DNA of 43,322 nt from Euprymna scolopes (taxonomy: Eukaryota > Mollusca > Cephalopoda > Sepiida > Sepiolidae). Shown piece after piece: positions 22,087 through 31,741 of the stretch. Position 1 is the first letter of the stretch; every line of letters begins with the position of its first letter. The notes beneath the pieces are model-generated. The model made no database searches and was not told the DNA's origin. It worked only from the letters and a program-made list of their open reading frames with translations. The stretch spans positions 44,978,037-45,021,358 of the forward strand of contig CM044514.1 of assembly GCA_024364805.1 (NCBI GenBank), in the 5' to 3' direction. Made by a program: the position numbers and the translations under genes.

Positions 22087-22992
22087 TATTTTTGTAATGC
22101 CTTTGTATTTAGAAAAACGCTTTCTTTTAAGATTGTTATCTAATTTAGATCCTTCTTTTTACATGGAGGTCACCACTTATCAAGGCCCAGATGCCACTCG
22201 GGGATAAGGGTTATTTGTGTACAGTAATCAATGGGGATAGTGTTGCAGTATTCATTAATATTGGAGATTTGATAAAGTGTCATGACTTAAGGGGGAGGTT
22301 CATCAGGAATTTGTTTATGTTGGACTTGAAGACATCCATGTTGAAGTCAGGAGGGAAACAGGAACGTGGTAGAGAGTTCCACATGCGTGCAGTTCTAAGA
22401 AAGAAGCTTTGTTCATGGAATCTACGTTTTGATTTAGGCACAGATAAACAGTGGGGAAAAGTATTGACAGTGGTTTCAGCTAGACGGGTGTTTATCGTGA
22501 AATATTGGCGAGGGGAGACCAGAGATTGGAGCTCGGACGTGCACCTGCTATGGAAACAACGATAAAACAAAGATAGGCTCGCAACGTCTCTCCTCCTTGG
22601 GAGAGAGGTTGCAGGGAAGAGAAAAGAGAATCCCCCACTAAACCACGAAGTTTATTTTGTACTCTGTCAAGGCAGGATAGGCTGTTTTTAGCAGCTCCTG
22701 CCCAGATGTGGCAACAGTATTCCATCCTTGGGCGTACTTGGCTTTTATATAGATAAATTGCATCAGTAGTGAGATATCTTCTGGAGCGGTAGAAGGATCC
22801 CACGATTTTTCCAGCGATCTCGGCCACAGACCTGATGTACCTGTTCCATTTCAGATCAGAATTAACGTAAAACCCAGAAGCATGTCAAAACATGGGGCCT
22901 CCCCTAGACGAGAACCATCTATTTCAATTGATGCCAGATGGGGATCAGAGCTTGGTTTTAGATGCGTAAAAGGTAACCAGCCACCCTTTCCC

Positions 22993-23793
22993 TCACTTTA
23001 CCACGCGCTCGAGATCAGAGGAGAGAGAATCAGAGAGAACTTTGTCATTTACAGCTTTTGATGTGTTGCCGTAGATGGTCGTGTCATCAGCATAGATGTC
23101 AACGAATGATTTAAGTATGTGTTTAGAGGGATCATTGATGTAGATCAGGAAGAGATTTGGGCCCAGGATGGACCCCTGAGGGACTCCAGCATTAATACTG
23201 CGAGGCTCTGATTTTTGCTCATCAACCACTACTCTTATGAGCTTATCAGAGAGAAATGATTTAATGATTGATAAATCATTTCCAGTTATACCGTGGCGGG
23301 AAAATTTGTGAAGTATGCCTTTCTGCCATACCTTGTCGAAGGCCTTTGATATGTCAAGAGCAATTACCCTAGAAAGGAAGCCTTTGTCGAGAGATTCGCT
23401 AATCCTATCAGATATAACCGTTAGCACATCTGCTGTAGATCTGACAGAACGGAAACCATATTGTGTGTCACTAAGAAGGTTATTTCTGCTGAGATGATTG
23501 ACTACTTCTCTATTTAATATGCATCCCAGCAACTTACTCATGACACACAGGAGACTTATTGGTATGTACTGAGAGTGAGATGATTTTTCACATGAATTTT
23601 TAAATACAGGGCATACTGATGAGGTTTTCCAGGGTGTTGGAAAGAACTTCTCCTTAAAGCAACGCTTAAATAGTTTGGTAAATAAGGCGGCAAGTTCTGG
23701 TTGAAGCTTTTTTAATACTATAATTGGGATGCCGTCAGGGCCAGTTGCTTTACTGAAATCAAGGTTCTTGATTAGCTTGGTTACCTCACGCAC
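22993..23793 (-). CDS. LINE reverse transcriptase block (266 codons open)
   Basis: This open frame carries the RT domain of a CR1/Jockey-group LINE. Visible motifs in order: FSKATGPDGIP, the palm/fingers stretch around QYGFRSVRSTADVL, motif A ALDISKAFDKVW with the first catalytic Asp, motif B NAGVPQGSILGP, and motif C DIYADDTTIYG with both Asp residues. All catalytic residues are present. The protein would prime reverse transcription at nicked target DNA. The frame ends at SDLERVVK and a stop where related copies continue, so the thumb and C-terminus are out of frame downstream. The first Met is simply the first in the open block, not a genuine start. Confidence 0.9.
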   Translation of the reverse strand: MREVTKLIKNLDFSKATGPDGIPIIVLKKLQPELAALFTKLFKRCFKEKFFPTPWKTSSVCPVFKNSCEKSSHSQYIPISLLCVMSKLLGCILNREVVNHLSRNNLLSDTQYGFRSVRSTADVLTVISDRISESLDKGFLSRVIALDISKAFDKVWQKGILHKFSRHGITGNDLSIIKSFLSDKLIRVVVDEQKSEPRSINAGVPQGSILGPNLFLIYINDPSKHILKSFVDIYADDTTIYGNTSKAVNDKVLSDSLSSDLERVVK

Positions 23794-23802
23794 AGATTTA
23801 CC

Positions 23803-24189
23803 TTATATCACATAGCGCGTTGTGAAATAAATAGGAAATACGGGAAGTTGATGGCCTTCGTCGCATAGGGTAGAATTAGCAGCAAAGTTCTTGGCAAATA
23901 GTTTGGCTTTGTCTGATGCTAACGAGATGATCTCTGGTCCATTGATAATGGTTGGGATAGAACGCACGCTTCTGTTCAAGATCCTATTTGTTATTTGCCA
24001 AAACTGGTGGGAACCAGGCCGCTGATCAGCTACTTTGGATTTAACGGACTGAGCATATAGCTCTCTTGCATGTTTTATTACTCTTTTACAGTGGTTTCTG
24101 GCGTTCCTAAAAGCAGCTTTAGTATCAGTGCATCTATTACATTGGGAGCTATGGAAAAAGTTTTTTTCTGTGCGAGATGGCAGCAGCAC
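23803..24189 (-). pseudogene. LINE linker region between endonuclease and RT
   Basis: Open for 128 codons. Contains NHCKRVIKHARELYAQSVKSK and SIPTIINGPEIISLASDKAK, matching the equivalent region of the copy at 42887-43294 (ARELYKSKIAEQR, SIPTIINRPEVIS). The final residues are out of frame relative to the RT block that follows ten bases later. Confidence 0.85.
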
Positions 24190-24590
24190 ATTCTGGGGAG
24201 AACCGTGGCTGGCTATTAGGTTTTTGTTTGAATTTTTTGGATGGTATGAATCGGTCTATGCCTACAATTAACCATTCGGTCAGGTCTGATACTATAGCGA
24301 ACATCCTTTTTAAACATGGAATGCAGAGGTAGATCAGATATGAATGTACGGAAGCTATCCCAGTCAGTCATAGAGTATCAGTATAGAGTATAGTGAAGTA
24401 CGTCTGAAGACTTATTACATTTCATTTTTATCTTAACTGATACAACGGAGTGCTCGGAGGATCCTAATGGAGGTAGAATGGAACATGAACATAGCTGAGG
24501 GGAAGTTGTGAGAAAAAAGTCTAGAAGGCTTGCATACTGACCGGTAGTATCAGGCACACGCGTGGGCTCACGAACAATGTGAGTGAGATA

Positions 24591-25100
24591 CTAGGAAATG
24601 GCAAAATCATAACAGAACCTCCCCTGATCATCTGGCTTATTTGAGTGAATCAGCCATTCCACGTTATGGGCATTGATGTCACCGCAAATGACGTGCAGAC
24701 AGGATGTTTTTTTTTTCAAATATACTCTTAAAGACAGTAACTCCGCTGTTGTGGGGGCGATAGAGGGAAAATATAAATGCAGTGTTGTAAGCAAGTGCAA
24801 CCAGGAAGAACATATAAGGTAAATTAGGATCTTCTCTGGAAATATCCCTACCACAAGGGAGGCCATCTTTAATGTAGGCACATATTCCATGCCCATGGCG
24901 ATCTTGGGGGTCAGATTTCGATGTTAAGTTAGAGTATCCGTTAATTATGAACTCATCTAGGGAAGTGGTCGGCCCTATTCCAGTTTCGCTTAGAAAGAAT
25001 ATGTCCGTTTCGTTTCCTTTAATTGAGTTTCAACCTCCGGAAGGTTAGAACGTAGACCCCTGATGTTGGAGAAGGAGACATGGTAGTAGGGGTCTACGTT
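24591..25100 (-). pseudogene. LINE endonuclease domain (EEP type)
   Basis: In-frame pieces give FSNIRGLRSNLPEVE, then MGMEYVPTLK (a frame slip of the family's HGHGICAYIKDG), and HVICGDINAHNVEWLIHS with the GD(F/I)NAH motif of apurinic-type endonucleases. This domain nicks target DNA for retrotransposition. Several frame changes make it inactive. Confidence 0.8.
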
Positions 25101-25245
25101 GGAGGATGGGGTTCTAGGTTTATTCGTGTTTTTTTTTCTGGAGATATTTCATGTTGATGTTTTGGGATTTGTGGAATAGGTCGACATACTTGGTTAGAGC
25201 AGGATAGAGAGGGAAAGTAAGAAAGAAAAGGACAGGATCAGGTAA

Positions 25246-25796
25246 AGCCGTAGTAATTACCCACTAGCATGACATCGAGAGGCCCAACCAGAAACTACTG
25301 CATGATCCAGAATCCATTCACCAAATGGCAATACAGCAGCCTCAGTACTTTGCACCTGCTGATAGGACAGCCTCCTTACTGGTAAATCCAAGGTTCGAGT
25401 CCCTGACTATCAGGCGTATAACGTCAGCCTAGACGAAACGTTTACCTCTAGCCCCCTTACTAGTGACATGGCCACAAGAATAGACATAGAAACAGAAAAA
25501 TTTCCGACATCTAAGACTACTGTTCACAAAGTACTACCGACCTGGAAAGCAGCTTTTTCTTCACCTTTGTCAGAAAAATCACTCATTTGAATGAGGACTG
25601 AGGGACAAAAAAGGAGAAGCGAGAGTTACTGGAGCTGCCGATAACACATCTACTGCATTATTTACTATCCATTAAAAAATAGTTACGAGGGACTTATGAA
25701 TATCTACTTAGTATAAGTTCGGTGCTCAATTACCAATTTAGGACGCTGTTTGAAAACAGTCTCCCCTCCCATATTAATGCGGGGATGTTTTTCGCC
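25246..25796. other. Upstream flank of the LINE, with a lone B-box-like motif
   Basis: AGGTTCGAGTCC at about 25389 fits a Pol III B-box, and GATAGGA/CTATCAG nearby can pair. The spacing is too short for a full tRNA. It may be LINE 5' UTR or a SINE remnant. Confidence 0.3.
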
Positions 25797-25942
25797 TTAT
25801 CTATATCGAGTTTGAATCTTAGAGCTTCACCTTATAATTAAAATCCAATAATGAACTTTTATCAATTGGTGAAGTTGGCTTGTTTTGTATTAATCTACAT
25901 TTTTTTGGAGTTTAGATAATAGTTCAAGGTTTTAATTTGGAA
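25797..25942. repeat. Duplicated block R3, copy 1
   Basis: About 145 bp repeated at 26379-26523: CGAGTTTGAATCTT, CCAATAATGAACTTTTA, GGAGTTTAGATAATAGTTC. The copies are 582 bp apart in direct orientation. Confidence 0.85.
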
Positions 25943-26378
25943 GGTTCTCTTTTTCTTGGGTGACTTTATTTTCGTTTTAAACGTAAGAAAACTGTATTGG
26001 TTAATAGCATATTTGGCAAAAAAAGATTTCAGAACAAAAACAAAAAACAAGACAAGATTAACTCGAAACTTAACTTAACTTAAATCAAAGCTGCAATAAA
26101 AGAAAAAAATATTTGCAATACAAACATGTTAGCGGTAGTAAGACAAAATAGATTTCAAAAGTTATAGATAGAAACATTTTGTGACTTAGCTTTGTGTCTG
26201 GAAAGTGTGACTAATCCTTATTAAGGTCACATCGAAAACGAAGGGAAGCTAGCAGACCTAACTAACTGATTTTATTCTAGACACATAAAGGATACGGTGG
26301 AGGTTGGTGTGTGTTTATGTTGAGGAGGAGTTAATGCTTTTATTTTTTATTTATTTGTTTATCTATTATTTTTTTTAA
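25943..26378. other. Spacer between R3 copies
   Basis: AT-rich, no gene recognised. Confidence 0.4.
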
Positions 26379-26523
26379 TTTATCTATCTCGAGTTTGAAT
26401 CTTCGAGCTCCACCTTATAATTAGAATCCAATAATGAACTTTTAACAATTTGTGAAGTCGGCTTGTTGTGTATTAATTTACATTTTTGGAGTTTAGATAA
26501 TAGTTCAAGGTTTTAATTTAATA
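26379..26523. repeat. Duplicated block R3, copy 2
   Basis: Direct repeat of 25797-25942 with scattered changes. Confidence 0.85.
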
Positions 26524-26652
26524 GTATGACACACTGTAAGCTCGATTTAGATGATAAAATAAAACATTTTTTTTGGCTTCAAGATCGTAAACTAGTCGGG
26601 ACATTTCCGGTAGTGACTTGAGATTCGCTGTCAATAATCAGGACTGACTCTA

Positions 26653-27320
26653 TGAAAAACTGATATCTCCTACGTGCCGATTTCTTACAAGTACCACAGA
26701 AGTATGAGACGTCTTCACGTGTATGTGTATATGCGTGTGTGTATATGTGTGATTGGATGATTTCAACATTTTTCTCGATTCCGATACAATTACTGATTCC
26801 GATTCGGATTATTTTAAATTCTAAAAATACTTAGCTACAGCGTTTGATTTTTTTTTTATTTCTGAATTGTTATAAGAACCCATGTAATATGCGTATATAT
26901 TTTCGTAAATGAAAAAAAAGAAAACAACACTTTTGGAGTTATCTATATATATATATAGTTTAAAATCAATAAATATTTATCCTTTTTAACATTAGTGCCA
27001 ACAAATAGAAATTAAGTTTTAAACAAAGACAAACAAAAGAAAGCATTAAAAGAATCGTTTTTTGACATTAGAAAATGAGCACAAATGTTCCGATTCCGAT
27101 ACTCCCCAAAGTTCCGATTTTTCCTATACTTGATTTTGATTCCGAGTAATCGCCCTAACAGCAGTAATAATTTCCATGAATATACTCCTCCCTCTAAAAA
27201 GGAGACATAAATAGAGTCATAAAAAAAGCGTAATAGTATCCTCTGGCTTCATATGAATTAGAATCCGTTCGCGATTATATACTTTCTGTTTTATTTTTAC
27301 TTTACTTCCTTGGTCTGTAT
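26653..27320 (+). repeat. Unclassified repeat R2, copy B
   Basis: Matches 15875-16510 over its full length in the same orientation. It has an extra ~25 bp near 27176 (CTCCTCCCTCTAAAAAGGAG, able to fold). Sequence on both outer sides is unrelated to copy A, which argues for a mobile unit rather than a larger segmental duplication. Confidence 0.85.
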
Positions 27321-27654
27321 TATAGACTGTAAAATGATAAAATAATAGGAATTTTTGCTTGTAATGTTCATAAATACACTATTGAAGTCAAGAGGCATCA
27401 GTTTTATTTATGCAAGGGTATTCCCACTTACTTCTGCAGTTTACGAACCGTGTATTGTTTTTGATGATGTTTTCAAGTAAACTTCAATTTTTTACGGTAT
27501 CTTTTATTTATTGAATTGCTGTGTGGAAATCCAAATTTGTTAATAAAACACCTTATGTTAAGAATGGATTTCTAAAAAAATACTCTTATTTCACCAAAGT
27601 CCGTAGGCTGCAGATGTACTGAATTTCTACCAAATATATATATTACAGTACTCA
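27321..27654. other. AT-rich spacer
   Basis: No gene recognised. Confidence 0.4.
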
Positions 27655-27812
27655 TATTGAATGTTATTTTTACAATGTTTCGGTTGATGTCCCACCTTCT
27701 TCAGATTTAGCTCATCGAATTCGGGAATCTGCAGTGAAATTCGCACGTAAACTTTTATTTAATCCACGAGGGTAGGATACTCGTTTTTCGTAAGTCATGA
27801 TTGGGTAGAAAT
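27655..27812 (-). mobile_element. Penelope-tail copy (minus)
   Basis: The plus strand reads ACAATGTTTCGGTTGATGT, CTTCTTCAGATTTAG, TCGAATTCGGGAATCTG and ATCCACGAGGGTAGG. These match the tail of the Penelope-like element at 31385-31741 in the same relative order. No coding part. Confidence 0.7.
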
Positions 27813-28037
27813 TTCTTAGAACTGCACCCCTGTGGAACTCTGTTCCGTCTGCCTGCTTCCCACCGGACTACAACTTGGATATCTTCAAGTCCAACGTTAA
27901 CAAATTCCTAATGAACCGCCCCCTTAAGTAAACACTACATCAAATCTCCACACTAACGTAATGTACTTGCAATAACCCTTATCCCTGAGTGGCTTCCGGG
28001 CCTTGATAAGTGGTGATCACTGTGTAAAAAAAAGCAG
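27813..28037 (+). mobile_element. LINE family A 3' end
   Basis: Starts in the C-terminal codons LWNSVPSACFPPDYN (one frame change), continues KSNVNKFLMNRPLK with a stop, then a 3' UTR ending GGCCTTGATAAGTGGTGATC and a short A-rich tail. It lies between two oppositely oriented Penelope-tail pieces. Confidence 0.85.
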
Positions 28038-28061
28038 TTCGCAATTATCGCCCGAAGAATC

Positions 28062-28105
28062 CCAATAATACTAATAACTAATCCTCATCTCAAAAAAATT
28101 CAGAA
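28062..28105 (+). mobile_element. Penelope-tail terminus (plus)
   Basis: ACTAATCCTCATCTCAAA matches the extreme tail end at 31385-31400 (reverse strand) and at 36335-36350. It is inverted relative to the piece at 27655. Confidence 0.55.
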
Positions 28106-28258
28106 ACAAAATATTTTGCAGTTTATAGATTTTTAAATGAAATCAAAATCAATAAGGGTTGTGATCCAACGGGTCGCAGGTACGTCTAGCAATATTGTAC
28201 GATCCTTCAGTTTTCCAATATTAATGATACTAAACCAATAATGGCACTACTATACTTA

Positions 28259-28661
28259 TCTATCTATATATCTAGAAAAGTGAAAGTGTCTATCTGTCTG
28301 TCCGTGTGTCTGTGTGTGTACATTTCCCTACGCAATAACTTTGTCAATTTTCAGTTTACAGACTCGAAATTTGATATACAGGGTACTGAGGTTTGAGAAA
28401 ATCCGTGTTCGGCCAGAAATTTGACTGTCAACGATTTGACCTTTGAGAACTCTATCAAACTCCTCCGTCAATTTTGGGTCTAAACACTTGAAATTTTAGA
28501 TATAGGTTCCCTGGACATTGATCTAACTTAATAACTTTATTTGAACCCAAAACAATAAATGTTAAGGGGTCATAATAGGGGTCAAAGTTTAAAAAAAGTA
28601 CTGCTTTTTTATCCTCAACATACACATCCAAACACCCTGGCGTGCCGGGCTGATATGCTAG
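28259..28661 (+). mobile_element. Helitron-like array copy 1
   Basis: Begins A|TCTATCTATATATC then TAGAAAAGTGAAAGTG, a GT-rich stretch and CATTTCCCTACGCAATAACT. The body contains GACCTTTGAGAACTCTA and GGTCATAATAGGGGTCAAAG. It ends with the hairpin CCCTGGCGTGCCGGGC and ATGCTAG before T. About 403 bp, non-coding. Confidence 0.7.
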
Positions 28662-29098
28662 TCTATCTATATATCTATAAAAGTGAACGTGTGTGTGTGT
28701 GTGTGTCTGTGTGTGTGTGTGTCTGTGTCCATTTCCCTACGCAATAACTCTGTCAATGTTTAGTCTACAGACTCGAAATTTGATAAACAGGGCACTGAGA
28801 TTTGGGAAAATCGATATGATCGGGTTTCGGCCAGAAATTTCGCTGTTAAGGGGTCAGAGTTCAACGATTTGACCTTTGAGAACTCTATCAAACTCCTCCG
28901 ACAATTTTGGGTCAAAACACTTGAAATTTTAGAGATTGGTTCCTTGGACATGGATCTAACTTAATAACTTAATTTGAGCCCCAAACAATAAATATTAAGA
29001 GGTCATAATAGGGGTCAAAGTTTTAAAAAATTACCGTTTTTTTTTTTGCTCAGCATACACCTCAAAAGACCCGGGCAACGCCCGGCACCTATTGCTAG
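28662..29098 (+). mobile_element. Helitron-like array copy 2
   Basis: Starts TCTATCTATATATC immediately after the CTAG of copy 1, with no spacer. Terminal hairpin CCCGGGCAACGCCCGGC, then TTGCTAG. 437 bp. Confidence 0.7.
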
Positions 29099-29926
29099 TA
29101 TATCTATAAAAGTGAAAGTGTCTGTGTGTGTGTGTGTGCTTGTGTCCATTTCCCTACGCAATAACTCTGTCAATTTTTAGTCTACAGACGCGAAATTTGA
29201 TATACAGGGTGCTGAGATTTGAGAATACCTATGTGACCAGATGTTGGCCAGAAATTTGGCGATTAAGAGGTCAAAGTTCAACAATTTGACCTTTGAGAAC
29301 TCTACCAAACTCCTTCCTCAATTTTAGGTATAAACACTTAAAATTTTAGATATAGGTTCCTTGGACAATGATCTAACTTAATAACATGATTTGAACCCAA
29401 AGCAATAAATGTTAAAGGGTCATAATAGGGGTCAAATTAAAAAAAATTACCTTTGCGGCATCTACCAAATTACTCATACAATTTCTGGTCTAAACATTTG
29501 AAATTTTACATAAATGGCATTCAGAGATAGGGAAAGCTTTATAATCGGTTTGGGTAAAAAATTTGAGCTACCAATATATAAATGTAAGTATGTATGTTTG
29601 CATGTCTGCCTAAAACTTTCGAGAGAGGCGATGGATTTTCACAAGATCAGTATCGTTCTCAAGATGGACCCGTCAGACGACAAATACCGAAAAATAAGCA
29701 TCTGGGCATTTTTCTACAGGGAAGGGTCGCTTTTTTCACTGATATTTTCGAAAGTCATCCCCTCTTTTCGATTTAAGTATTTTTGATTTAGACCTACGTC
29801 ACTTCCTGTTTGGCGGTGGTCGCAACAGCAAAGACGTCGCATTTTCCCGCTCTTTTCGAGCCTGCCTTCCTATCACTTTTTTTTATCAAAACACCCCTCC
29901 AAACAAACGCCGGGCTGAAATGCTAA
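29099..29926 (+). mobile_element. Helitron-like array copy 3, long chimeric copy
   Basis: The first ~350 bp match copies 1 and 2. From about 29450 it continues with extra repeat-like sequence and from about 29572 (CAATATATAAATGTAAGTAT) with an unrelated segment (TTCGAGAGAGGCGATGGATT). It still ends CGCCGGGCTGAAATGCTAA before TC. The end reads CTAA, also allowed by CTRR. The unrelated segment has its own Helitron-like start, so a second subfamily may be nested. 828 bp. Confidence 0.6.
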
Positions 29927-30362
29927 TCTATATATCTATAAAAGTGAACGTGTCTGTTTATCTGTCTGTCTGTGTATCTGTCTGTCTGTGTGTCTTTATG
30001 TGTACATTTCCCTCAGTCAAATTTTAGTCTACAGACACGAAATTTGATATAAAGGGTACTGAGATTTGGGAAAATCTATGTGATTGGTTTTCGGCCAGAA
30101 ATTTGGCGATTAAGGGGTTAAAGTTCAACGATTTGACCTTTGAGAACTCTACCAAACACCCCCGACAATTCTTGGTCTAAACACTTGAAATTTTAGTTAT
30201 AGGTTCACTGGACATGGATATAACTTTATTTGAGCCCCAAACAGTAAATGTTAAGGGGTCATAATAGAGGTCAAAGTTTAAAAAATTGACCGCTTAAAAA
30301 AAAATTTTTTTTTGCTCAACATACACCACCAAAACCCGGGCAACGCCGGGCACCAATGCTAG
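29927..30362 (+). mobile_element. Helitron-like array copy 4
   Basis: Starts TCTATATATCTATAAAAGTG directly after CTAA of copy 3. Ends CCCGGGCAACGCCGGGC, ATGCTAG. 436 bp. Confidence 0.7.
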
Positions 30363-30789
30363 TATATGTATAAAAGTGAACGTGTGTGTGTGTCTGTGTG
30401 TGTCTGTGTACATTTCCCTACGCAGTAACTCTGTCAATTTTTAGTCTACAGTCTCGAAATTAGATATATATTGTACTGAGATTTGGTAAAATCTTTGTGA
30501 TGGGGTTTCGGCCAGAAATTTTGCTGCTAAGGGGTCAAAGTTCAACGATATTACCTTTGAGAACTCTACCAAACTCCTCCGGCAATATTGGGTATAAACA
30601 ATTGAAATTTTAGATATAGATTCTTTGGACATTAATCTAACTTAATAACTTGATTTGAGCCCAAAACAATAAATGTTAAGGGGTCATTATAGGGGCCAAA
30701 ATTATAAAAAATTACGTTTTTTTTTGTTTTTGTTTTTTTGCTTAGCATACACCTCCAAACACCCGAACAACGCCGGGCATCCATGCTAC
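30363..30789 (+). mobile_element. Helitron-like array copy 5
   Basis: Starts TATATGTATAAAAGTGAACG after CTAG of copy 4. The 3' end reads ATGCTAC before T, one change from CTAG. 427 bp. Confidence 0.65.
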
Positions 30790-31384
30790 TATATCTATAA
30801 AAGTGAAATTGTCGTTGTGTATGTCTGTGTGTGTACATTTCTCTACCAAACTACTCTGTCAATTTTCAGTGTACAGACTCGAGATTTGATATAAGGTATA
30901 GTGAGATTTGGGAAAATCTTTGTAATCGGTTTTCGGCCAGACATTTGGCTGCCAACGGATCAAAGTTGAACGATTTGACCTTTGAAAACTCTACCAAACT
31001 AATCCGCGAATTTTGGGTATAAACACTTAATTTTTAAAAAGTTTGACCTTTGTGGTCTCTACCAAATTATTCAGCCAATGTTTGGTCTAAACATTTGAAC
31101 TTTTACTTAAAGTGTATTCAGGCATAGGACAAGCTTTTTAATCGGTTTTTGGCTGAAAATTTGGCTGGCAAGATGTCAAAGTTAAAAAGATTTTAGCTTT
31201 GCGGTCTCTAGCAAACAATTCAGCCAAGTTTGGGTCTAAACATTTGAAGTTTTACATAGCAAGTATTCAGACATACAGCAAGCGTTTTAATCAGTTTTGG
31301 GGCGGAAATTTGTCTGCCAAGAGGTCAAAGTTGAAAAAGTTTATATTTGCAGACTCTACCAAACTTGTTTCTGAATTTTTGAGA
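30790..31384 (+). mobile_element. Helitron-like array copy 6 with internal ~150-bp repeats
   Basis: Starts TATATCTATAAAAGTGAAAT. After ~250 bp it departs into tandem units of ~150 bp beginning at 31042, 31192 and 31340 (TTTGACCTTTG and variants). The expected 3' hairpin is absent because the copy meets the Penelope tail at 31385. Confidence 0.65.
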
Positions 31385-31741
31385 TGAGGATTGGTTATTT
31401 GTATTATTATTCATCGGACACTGTTCTCATCTTGAGTCTGATTTTCACAACGTTTCGGTCGATGTAACCTCCGACATTCTTCAGGTGTATCTTGTCGAAT
31501 TCGGGAATGTTTCTGTCGAACTCGGGAATTTGGACGGAATTTCGATCGGAACACTTTATTTACTTTACGGGGGTAGCTTACTCTTGTTCCATCAGTCATG
31601 ACTGGATAGATGTGCTAAGTAATTCGCAAATGTATTTTTTCTTCAGTCACCCACACTGAGGATTGAACATTCAACCTTCAGGAGAATATCACTTTTACAA
31701 TTGATTTTTCCCAGTACTCTAACCACTCCGCCACGGGTCCT
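31385..31741 (-). mobile_element. Penelope tail with tRNA-like head (SINE-like unit)
   Basis: Minus strand. GGACCCGTGGCGGAGTGG then TTAGAG at 31741-31716 fits a Ser/Leu-type tRNA 5' half with A-box. GTTCAATCC at about 31675 fits the B-box. The body then carries GTAAGCTACCCCCGTAAAG, CCCGAGTTCGACAGAAAC, CACCTGAAGAA, CCGAAACGTTGTG and ends AATCCTCATCTC. The body recurs at 16955, 27655, 35900 and 36040 without Penelope coding sequence. It may be a SINE sharing the Penelope tail, or the Penelope terminal repeat itself. Confidence 0.55.

Larger units (their letters stand above)
22140..25245 (-). mobile_element. LINE family A, near full-length ORF2 (CR1/Jockey group)
   Basis: About 3.1 kb on the minus strand. 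Order from 5' to 3': a short leader (25245-25100), an EEP-type endonuclease (SNIRGLRSNLPEVETQL near 25040, CGDINAHNVEWL near 24665), a linker (24189-23803), a reverse transcriptase (23793-22993), the C-terminal block ending RMWNSLPRSCFPPDFN near 22360, and a 3' UTR ending GGCCTTGATAAGTGGTGA at about 22165. There is no poly(A). Frame breaks separate the blocks and part of the endonuclease C-terminus is degraded, so the copy is not intact. Related copies: 2965, 27813, 32985, 37866 and 41328. Confidence 0.9.

Noticed and set aside
25354-25405. Functional tRNA near AGGTTCGAGTCC
   Set aside because: A- and B-box spacing is too short and there is no anticodon arm.
28259-31384. CRISPR-like or satellite interpretation of the 28-31 kb array
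   Set aside because: Units are ~430 bp with Helitron-type ends and no spacer pattern; the window is eukaryotic.
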